From the NCBI GenBank assembly GCA_036403815.1, contig DASWQH010000007.1, positions 103,056 through 167,055 on the forward strand: DNA of 64,000 nt, read 5' to 3'. The notes below the pieces were generated by a model. The model had not been told where the DNA came from, ran no database searches, and saw only the letters and a program-made list of their open reading frames with translations. Below are positions 58,788-64,000 of this stretch, in pieces. Position numbers and translations under genes: made by a program. Every line of letters starts with the position of its first letter. Position 1 is the first letter of the stretch. This stretch comes from JACVRN01 sp036403815 (GTDB lineage Bacteria > Acidobacteriota > Blastocatellia > Pyrinomonadales > Pyrinomonadaceae).

Positions 58788-58999
58788 TGCAGAAGGTAGA
58801 GTGCAGAATGATGAATGATAAGATTGCTCAACTTGAATCTTTTTAGAAGCTGTTTGAAGAGTCCCGTAGGGACGGCCTGATAATAGCCCAGCCATTTATG
58901 GCTGGGCTATTATCAATCGTCCCTCGCGGGACTGAAGACAAAAATCCTTTTTCAAACAGTTTCTTTTCATTCATCATTCTGCACTCTACCTTCTGCATT
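58786..58999. repeat. 33-bp perfect inverted repeat enclosing a REP-B element
   Basis: Outer arms 58786-58818 and 58967-58999 (starting AATGCAGAAGGTAGAGTG) are perfect. Inside, CTGTTTGAA and TTCAAACAG form a second layer, and the innermost part 58861-58932 is a short REP-B element (GTCCCGTAGGGAC, AGCCCAGCC/GGCTGGGCT, GTCCCTCGCGGGAC). The left arm starts within the stop codon of the VWA gene. Confidence 0.85.
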
Positions 59000-59050
59000 G
59001 CCTTTGAGGGGTTTACTTTTCGCTCTTCATACAGCATCCTTTGGCGCGGT

Positions 59051-60454
59051 ATGACCCATCCCCTTTTACTATCACTGTTCGATGAGACGGAGCGGCGTCC
59101 GCTCTCCATCTCGGAGTTGACCACGCAGGTGCGAGGCGAGCTTGAAAACCGCTTCTCAAGCGTCTGGGTCGAAGGGGAAATCTCTAACTTCAAGGCCGCC
59201 GCTTCGGGTCACTGGTATTTCACAATCAAAGATGAATGGTCGCAGCTTCGTTCGACCTGCTTCAGGGGCGTAAACACGCGCATACGCTTTCGCCCGTCGG
59301 ATGGTCTACAGGTGCGTGCGCGCGGGCGTCTGACGGTCTACGAGCCGCGCGGCGAATACGAGCTGATGGTCGAAGCCCTTGACCCTGTGGGCGCGGGCGC
59401 TCTGCGCGTAGCCTTCGAGCAGATGCGGGAGCGTCTGGCCTCAGAAGGTCTCTTTGATGAAGAGCTGAAACGACCGCTCCCGCTTTTCCCGCAGCGCATA
59501 GGCGTCGTTACATCTCTGAACGGCGCGGCCATTCGTGACATACTTCATGTGCTTGGGCGTCGCACCAGAACAGTTCATGTGCTGGTTGCCCCTACGCGTG
59601 TGCAGGGCGAGGGCGCGGGCGAAGAGATTTCGCGCGCCATCGGGCGCTTGAATGAATATGCGTATGAATGCTTACAGGCCGGGCGTGCGTCTGATGCGAT
59701 TGATGTCATCATCGTCGGTCGCGGCGGAGGCTCCGCGGAAGACCTTTGGGCTTTTAATGAAGAGCAGGTGGCGCGTGCCATACGCGCATCGGCTATTCCG
59801 GTCATCTCTGCTGTGGGGCATGAGACGGACGTGACCATAGCGGATTTCGCGGCAGACCTTCGCGCCGCAACGCCTTCGGCGGCAGCCGAGCTGGTCGCCG
59901 CACGCGAAGATGAGATGGAAGCTTTTGTTATGAATCTCACTCGCGATATGGTTCGTGCCGCGCGCTTTCAACTAATGAATGCGCGTGCGCGCGTGCAGGA
60001 GGCCGCTATGTCGCGCGGGTTTGACGAGGTGCAGGCACGGCTGCGTGAAGCCATGCAAAGAGCGAATGAGGCGCGGCACAGGCTTGAGAATGTTTCGCGG
60101 CGCTCTCTGGAGAGGTCTAGACGGCGCGCAGATTTTTCAATCGCGCGTTTGTCGCCCGTGCGTTTGAGCGCGCATCTGATGGACGCTCGCGTGCGGCTGG
60201 GCTTAGCAGTTGCGAAGCGAGATGCATTGATTAATTCTCATCTTGAAGTTGCAAAAGCGCGGCTAGGGTTTATGGTCGCATCGCTCGATGCTCTCTCGCC
60301 GCTCAGCGTGCTCAAGCGCGGCTACAGTATCGCGCAGGACGAGCGCGGGAAACTTTTGCTTGATGCGCGCGCCGCTTCAATAGGCGAGACGCTGCGCTTG
60401 AAGTTGGCTGAAGGCTCTTTACGTTGTCGTGTGTTGGAGATGGAGGAGGCTTGA
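59051..60454 (+). CDS. xseA: exodeoxyribonuclease VII large subunit
   Basis: 467 residues. The N-terminal OB fold (SISELTTQVRGELENRFSSV, WVEGEISNFKAAASGHWYFT) binds DNA; the catalytic region has PLPLFPQRIGVVTSLNGAAI, VIIVGRGGGSAEDLWAFNEE and PVISAVGHETDVTIADFAAD with DLRAATPSAAAE, followed by a coiled-coil and a basic end (SVLKRGYSIAQDERGKLL). It pairs with XseB (61403) to degrade single-stranded DNA. Start ATG 59051 follows the repeat region; upstream in-frame sequence is not homologous. It overlaps the DUF2939 gene by one base. Confidence 0.95.
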   Translation: MTHPLLLSLFDETERRPLSISELTTQVRGELENRFSSVWVEGEISNFKAAASGHWYFTIKDEWSQLRSTCFRGVNTRIRFRPSDGLQVRARGRLTVYEPRGEYELMVEALDPVGAGALRVAFEQMRERLASEGLFDEELKRPLPLFPQRIGVVTSLNGAAIRDILHVLGRRTRTVHVLVAPTRVQGEGAGEEISRAIGRLNEYAYECLQAGRASDAIDVIIVGRGGGSAEDLWAFNEEQVARAIRASAIPVISAVGHETDVTIADFAADLRAATPSAAAELVAAREDEMEAFVMNLTRDMVRAARFQLMNARARVQEAAMSRGFDEVQARLREAMQRANEARHRLENVSRRSLERSRRRADFSIARLSPVRLSAHLMDARVRLGLAVAKRDALINSHLEVAKARLGFMVASLDALSPLSVLKRGYSIAQDERGKLLLDARAASIGETLRLKLAEGSLRCRVLEMEEA

Positions 60455-61299
60455 TGGCAGCACCCGAAGGGAAGGACGACCGTCCTAAACGAAATCGCAT
60501 CATCATCAGTCTGGAGCGTGCGCGCACCGCCGCGCATATTCCTCCCATACCGAAGCGCGGCAGTCGCGGCGCTCGTATCCTGACCCTCGGATGCCTTACT
60601 TTCGTCGTCATCATTATAGCTGTAGCGGTTGGCGCGTTTCTCTGGTATCAGAACTACAAAACCAAGCCCGCTTATTCGCTCGCGCTCCTGGTTGACGCCG
60701 TGCAGAACAACGACGAAGCGGCCTTCAACGAGCTGGTTGATACAGACAAGGTGGTTGAGAACTTCGTGCCGCAGGTGACCGAGAAGGCTATAGGAAGATA
60801 CGCGGCGGCTCTGACCGCGCCCATACGCAAGCAGGTCGAAGCGCTTGTGCCGAAGCTTCTACCGGGCATCAAGGCGAAGGTGCGCGAGGAAGTATCAAAG
60901 CAGATTAAGGAACTGTCGGGACGCGCCGAAGGCAAGCCCTTCATACTGATTGCGCTCGGCATGCCCTGGGTCGTGGACGTGAAAGAGGATGGCGACACGG
61001 CGAATGTGAAGGCGAACCTGAAAGACAGGCCGGTCGAGCTGACGATGGTCAGGAACGAAAGTCGCTGGAAGATTGTCGCCGTTAAAGATGATGTGATGGC
61101 CGCGCAGCTTGTTGACCGCATCATCAAAGACCTGCCCGCCATCGGCTCTGAAATAGAAAAGCAGTTGCGCAAGAATCTGCCGAAAGACGTAGAGAAGAAT
61201 TTGCCCAAGAACGTGAACGCCGACGATATACGCAAGAACCTGCCTAACATTCCCGGCATCACGGACAACAGCAATAGCAATGCGAACAGCAACCAATGA
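60454..61299 (+). CDS. membrane-anchored DUF2939 protein between xseA and xseB
   Basis: 281 residues with a cytoplasmic basic N-terminus, one span (LTFVVIIIAVAVGAFLWYQN, ~57-78) and a DUF2939-like domain opening YSLALLVDAVQNNDEAAFNE and LVDTDKVVENFVPQVTEKA. The C-terminus has an alternating KNLP repeat (RKNLPKDVEKNLPKNVNADD, then RKNLPNIPG), the word NLPK recurring about every 8-9 residues, and an Asn/Ser tail. Its start TGATG overlaps the xseA stop by one base with GGAGGAGG as SD, so it is translationally coupled. Role unknown; the location in an exonuclease operon is unexpected. Confidence 0.83.
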   Translation: MAAPEGKDDRPKRNRIIISLERARTAAHIPPIPKRGSRGARILTLGCLTFVVIIIAVAVGAFLWYQNYKTKPAYSLALLVDAVQNNDEAAFNELVDTDKVVENFVPQVTEKAIGRYAAALTAPIRKQVEALVPKLLPGIKAKVREEVSKQIKELSGRAEGKPFILIALGMPWVVDVKEDGDTANVKANLKDRPVELTMVRNESRWKIVAVKDDVMAAQLVDRIIKDLPAIGSEIEKQLRKNLPKDVEKNLPKNVNADDIRKNLPNIPGITDNSNSNANSNQ

Positions 61300-61302
61300 T
61301 TA

Positions 61303-61382
61303 AGTCTGGAGAGTCCTGAGAGTCTGGAGAGCCGGAAGCGTTCTTCTCTCTAGACTCTCTGGACTCCCAAGACTCTCTAGAC
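61303..61382. repeat. long inverted repeat, GAGTCT family, copy 3
   Basis: Left words AGTCTGGAG-AGTCCTGAG-AGTCTGGAG and right words TCTAGACTC-TCTGGACTC-CCAAGACTC-TCTAGACT with centre CCGGAAGCGTTCTTC, shared with copy 1. It separates DUF2939 from xseB within one operon. Confidence 0.8.
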
Positions 61383-61402
61383 TGTTTCGTCAGGGGAGGT
61401 TG

Positions 61403-61705
61403 ATGAAGAAAAGGGAAGCGCAATCGAAGAGTTTTGAAGCTTCGCTGATGGCGCTGGAAAAAATAGTGCGCGAGCTGGAGCGCGGCGATCTTCCGCTCGA
61501 ACGCGGTCTGGAACTGTTTGAAGAAGGCGTGCGCTTGTCGCGCGAATGTCAGGAGCGATTGAACAGCGCCGAGCGTCGCATAGAGCTTCTGTTGCACGAC
61601 AATGAGGGGCAGCCGATAATTTCTGCGTTCGACGAAGGGGCGGCTGTGGGCTTGCGTCTTGATGAGACGGACGACGAGGCGGACGAGGATGAGAGCGTCT
61701 TCTGA
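61403..61705 (+). CDS. xseB: exodeoxyribonuclease VII small subunit
   Basis: 100 residues. SFEASLMALEKIVRELERGD, then LPLERGLELFEEGVRLSREC and QERLNSAERRIELLL are the diagnostic XseB helices; a long acidic tail (DETDDEADEDESVF) extends the usual end. AGGGGAGG precedes the ATG at short spacing. The gene overlaps ispA by 17 nt. It is normal for xseA, xseB and ispA to be grouped, so this operon follows the common order apart from the inserted DUF2939 gene and repeat. Confidence 0.94.
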   Translation: MKKREAQSKSFEASLMALEKIVRELERGDLPLERGLELFEEGVRLSRECQERLNSAERRIELLLHDNEGQPIISAFDEGAAVGLRLDETDDEADEDESVF

Positions 61706-62615
61706 AACCTCTGCCAGCGAAATAGAAACTGCGCGTAGCTTCTTCACAGAGACGCGCCCCCTCATCGACGCTCGCCTTGACGAACTGATCCCGACTGAAG
61801 CGTGCGAGCCGCAAAGCATTCACAGCGCGATTCGCTGGAGCGTGTTTGCCGGAGGCAAGCGCTTTCGTCCTTTGCTCACCCTGGCCTCCGGGCAATCGTT
61901 CGGCGCGCAAACCCGTACTCTTCTGGGCACAGCCTGCGCGCTTGAGATGATTCACACCTACTCGCTTATACACGACGACCTGCCCGCGATGGATGACGAC
62001 GATCTCAGGCGCGGGCGTCCCACCTGTCATGTGCGCTTCGGCGAAGCCGTGGCTATCCTTGCGGGCGACGCGCTGCAAACACTCGCCTTTCAAACAATCG
62101 CTGACGATGAAAAGCTCCAGCCTGCGGTGCGTGTGCGGCTCATAGGCGAGATAGCAAGGGCTTCCGGGACGCCCGACGGCATGGTGGCCGGACAGGCCCT
62201 TGATCTGCTTGCAGCGTCTCACGCCGCATCATCCGAAGAGCTTGAGCGCATACATCGTCATAAGACGGGAGCGCTGATACAGGCCGCCGCGCGTGTGGGC
62301 GCAATCATAGGGGGCTTGCAAGCCGGTGACAGGGAGCTTGAAGCTTTAACCGGCTTCGCTGCCCAACTCGGACTGCTCTTTCAGATAACGGACGACCTGC
62401 TGGATGTGACCGCAAGCATTGAGGATTTAGGCAAGACGCCCGGCAAAGACGAGCGCGCCAGCAAAGCCACTTACCCTGCGCTCTACGGACTCGAAGCCGC
62501 ACGCGAGCGCGCTCAAGCAGCATACGATGAAGCCTGCGCCGCGCTGGACGAGATTGCGCGACCCACGCAGCTTCTTAAATCAATCGCTCGATTTATTCTG
62601 GAAAGAAGAGCTTGA
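61689..62615 (+). CDS. ispA: polyprenyl diphosphate synthase (farnesyl/geranyl type)
   Basis: 308 residues. Trans-isoprenyl diphosphate synthase fold with the first Asp-rich motif LIHDDLPAMDDDDLRRG and the second QITDDLLDVTA, plus FAGGKRFRPLLTLASG and HRHKTGALIQAAARVGA. In FPP synthases of this type two residues sit between the DD and the D (DDLPAMDDDD matches DDxxxxD), consistent with FPP or GGPP production; chain length cannot be fixed by eye. Likely supplies precursors for quinone and cell-wall carriers. Start ATG 61689, upstream ATGs give a non-homologous basic extension. Confidence 0.92.
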   Translation: MRASSETSASEIETARSFFTETRPLIDARLDELIPTEACEPQSIHSAIRWSVFAGGKRFRPLLTLASGQSFGAQTRTLLGTACALEMIHTYSLIHDDLPAMDDDDLRRGRPTCHVRFGEAVAILAGDALQTLAFQTIADDEKLQPAVRVRLIGEIARASGTPDGMVAGQALDLLAASHAASSEELERIHRHKTGALIQAAARVGAIIGGLQAGDRELEALTGFAAQLGLLFQITDDLLDVTASIEDLGKTPGKDERASKATYPALYGLEAARERAQAAYDEACAALDEIARPTQLLKSIARFILERRA

Positions 62616-62664
62616 GAAGTAGAAAACGAGAGTTCGATATAAGCCGCGCCAGAGCCACACCCTC

Positions 62665-62868
62665 AGCCCCGTAGGGGCGAAAGAATGTATCCCACGGCGT
62701 GAGCCGTGGGAATCAAGCAACCTTCAAAGTTAAAGCCCCTGACAGGGGCGAAAGAAATCTCAGCTTGAGAATCTTTCGCCCCTGTCAGGGGCTTTAAAAT
62801 GTTCTCTCTATGCTTGTATTCCCACGGCTTGCGCCGTGGGCTATAACCTTTCGCCCCTGTCAGGGGCT
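62665..62868. repeat. REP-A composite palindromic element, copy 5
   Basis: Full copy: AGCCCCGTAGGGGCGAAAGA, CCCACGGCGTGAGCCGTGGG, GCCCCTGACAGGGGCGAAAG, mirrors, then CCCACGGCTTGCGCCGTGGG and GCCCCTGTCAGGGGCT. Its right end overlaps the stop codon of the convergent cupin gene. Confidence 0.85.
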
Positions 62869-63304
62869 AATTGGCCGGGTCAGCGTCAAGATGCGGGACG
62901 CCGTTATCTGTAAGTGTCCCCCGCCAGAGTCGCGCGTCGTACTCCTGCTCCTCCGCACGGCTATCAGCATTCCGAAGCTCGACCCGCAGGACGTGAGCGC
63001 CTTTATCAGTTAAGACCCTCGCACCGTAAGGGGTGCCTCTAGGAATAAACACGACCTCGTTGGCCGACAGCTTTTGTCCGTTGACCTCAATAGCGCCGCC
63101 GAGGACATATAACAATTCATCTGCATCATGCGCATGTGGCTCTACGGCGTGGTCGGACGTTGCCCATATTTCCCCGACCGTGGGAACCGCGTCGCTACTG
63201 CCGACAATATGAAAGCGGCTGAAAGTTCGCCCGGTAAAGGTAGCGCCACGCGTCGTCGGCACCGCCTCGACCCACGGCTTGCCCTCAGTTGTGCCAAATG
63301 TCAT
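62867..63304 (-). CDS. cupin domain protein
   Basis: 145 residues, a single cupin barrel. Motif 1 is VEPHAHDADELLYVLGGAIEV (G-x5-H-x-H-x3,4-E-x6-G) with His, His and Glu in place; motif 2 VVFIPRGTPYGARVL lacks the usual second-motif His, so metal binding may be weak or altered. Such small cupins are sugar isomerases, dioxygenases or regulators; none can be chosen here. SD GAAGGAGAT lies before ATG 63304. Confidence 0.85.
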   Translation of the reverse strand: MTFGTTEGKPWVEAVPTTRGATFTGRTFSRFHIVGSSDAVPTVGEIWATSDHAVEPHAHDADELLYVLGGAIEVNGQKLSANEVVFIPRGTPYGARVLTDKGAHVLRVELRNADSRAEEQEYDARLWRGTLTDNGVPHLDADPAN

Positions 63305-63423
63305 AGCTCAAATCTCCTTCAAGAATCCTAACGCCCACATTAACCCATGCCCTCGTTGGGCGGCGCTCCACAAAGACTTGATGGCTTTCCCTCTCATGCA
63401 TCAGGCAGGCGCGATGAGCCGGG

Positions 63424-63786
63424 TCACTGCTTTTTTGCAGCCACAGCAGCTTTCAACAATTCCCGTAAAGCAGGATTTTCAATCTCTGTTTCCGTCTTTA
63501 ACTTCACGTGACGGTTACGCTTACCAGTGCCTTCGAGCAACCCCTTCGGATCAGGCAACTCTGTGCCCCTGTAGAACCCTAAGTTGACCGCAGACTTGAG
63601 CGGCATGATTACACAAATCAGGTCTGCATACTTCAGCCCGAATCCATACCCGATGAGATTCGAGGCTGCGTCCACTTGTTCTACTGCATCAGGGACGACT
63701 TTAAGAACCAGCGCGCGCACCTTGAGTGTAAGGTCACGTACTGCGGGGCTGTATGCAGCAAGAAATTTTTCTATCGTCACACTCAT
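63424..63786 (-). CDS. DUF1801 family protein
   Basis: 120 residues with the DUF1801 (YdhG/YjbR-CyaY-like) pattern: VTIEKFLAAYSPAVRDLTLK, ASNLIGYGFGLKYADLICVI, LKSAVNLGFYRGTELPDPKG, LLEGTGKRNRHVKLKT and a C-terminal helix (LRELLKAAVAAKKQ). The fold is small alpha/beta; function is not established. Start ATG 63786. On the same strand as the cupin gene with about 120 nt between; joint transcription is possible. Confidence 0.85.
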   Translation of the reverse strand: MSVTIEKFLAAYSPAVRDLTLKVRALVLKVVPDAVEQVDAASNLIGYGFGLKYADLICVIMPLKSAVNLGFYRGTELPDPKGLLEGTGKRNRHVKLKTETEIENPALRELLKAAVAAKKQ

Positions 63787-63864
63787 GTGCCGTCCTCGCT
63801 AAGCTATAAGCTGCCCAACGCCGAATTAACCGGCGAGCTATCAAGATGGAGTTCAACAAACCTG

Positions 63865-64000
63865 CTAATTGTGAGTCCGGTTGAATGAGTTGTCAGATGT
63901 GTCTTTAATCTCAAGCACTCTCCTCACATCCTTGATTGCCTGTTTAGCATGTTTATCTTTCGGATCAATTTTAAGAGCTTTCTCAAAGCAAGCCAATGCT
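63865..64000 (-). CDS. C-terminal end of a TPR-containing protein, truncated by window edge
   Basis: The minus strand from 63999 reads ALACFEKALKIDPKDKHAKQ, then AIKDVRRVLEIKD, an end tail and a TAG at 63865-63867. ACFEKALKIDPKDKHA is a textbook tetratricopeptide second helix plus start of the next. The gene begins beyond the right edge. Nothing more can be said of its function. Confidence 0.75.
   Translation of the reverse strand, partial: ALACFEKALKIDPKDKHAKQAIKDVRRVLEIKDTSDNSFNRTHN

Noticed and set aside
61377..62222. 281-residue minus-strand frame opposite xseB and ispA
   Set aside because: Arg/Pro-rich shadow frame; the plus strand carries clear XseB and isoprenyl synthase motifs.

Overview
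The window is 64 kb of GC-rich bacterial chromosome, densely coded on both strands. I see no rRNA, tRNA, CRISPR array, transposase or phage gene. An acidobacterium, probably of the Blastocatellia type, fits best. The support is a VWFA-related protein of the acidobacterial kind (57027-58787), a Hanks-type kinase with a periplasmic TolB/CsgG-like tail, a sulfatase-modifying-type domain protein, many secreted peptidases, and a recurring CxxC...CxxD mini zinc ribbon. This is inference from gene content; no phylogenetic marker was tested.

Layout. 1-7.6 kb: secreted and membrane hydrolases (prolyl oligopeptidase, M24 peptidase, alpha/beta hydrolase, an active/inactive M16 pair). 7.7-17 kb: acetyltransferase, soluble pyrophosphatase, PhyH dioxygenase, small secreted proteins, DUF72, a methyltransferase, and an FGE-domain protein abutting a Ser/Thr kinase. 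16.7-24.2 kb: YjbQ, BioY, a proton-pumping pyrophosphatase with a C-terminal zinc ribbon, a DUF4350-like protein and CstA. 24.5-34.5 kb: a TPR/sigma-54-type regulator, an AraC-type protein, an amino-acid ABC transporter with fused receptor and permease beside a saccharopine/lysine-dehydrogenase-like enzyme, a half-size TMEM165 protein and a tandem Usp. 34.6-39.3 kb: two tandem rhodanese-like genes, each with an in-frame TGA, next to a sulfate-type ABC transporter. 39.8-48.5 kb: a molybdopterin oxidoreductase module (fused FeS/NrfD subunit, catalytic subunit without a Tat signal, TorD chaperone) with accessory genes inside it. 48.9-64 kb: DUF445, phosphohistidine phosphatase, LolA-like protein, M28 peptidase, HU, DUF2807 lipoprotein, VWA protein, an xseA-DUF2939-xseB-ispA operon, a cupin, DUF1801 and the end of a TPR gene.

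The strongest discovery is the selenoprotein pair. Two adjacent, diverged rhodanese-domain genes (34635-35102 and 35207-35668, minus strand) are each interrupted by TGA at the same position, two residues after the conserved Cys (Cys-Ser-TGA-Pro). In both, the missing 41-42 residues of the rhodanese domain continue in frame to a normal stop. Both have a small GC hairpin about 16 nt after the TGA. This fits selenocysteine insertion. The sulfate transporter and a possible sulfur-oxidising molybdoenzyme nearby suggest a sulfur/selenium context.

The second theme is intergenic architecture. More than twenty gaps hold long inverted repeats with 18-33 bp arms, often built of degenerate 6-9 bp words and often touching a start or stop codon. 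In addition, three sequence families of nested palindromic REP-like elements share one design (hairpin-hairpin-centre-hairpin-hairpin), and in one family the stem variants co-vary.
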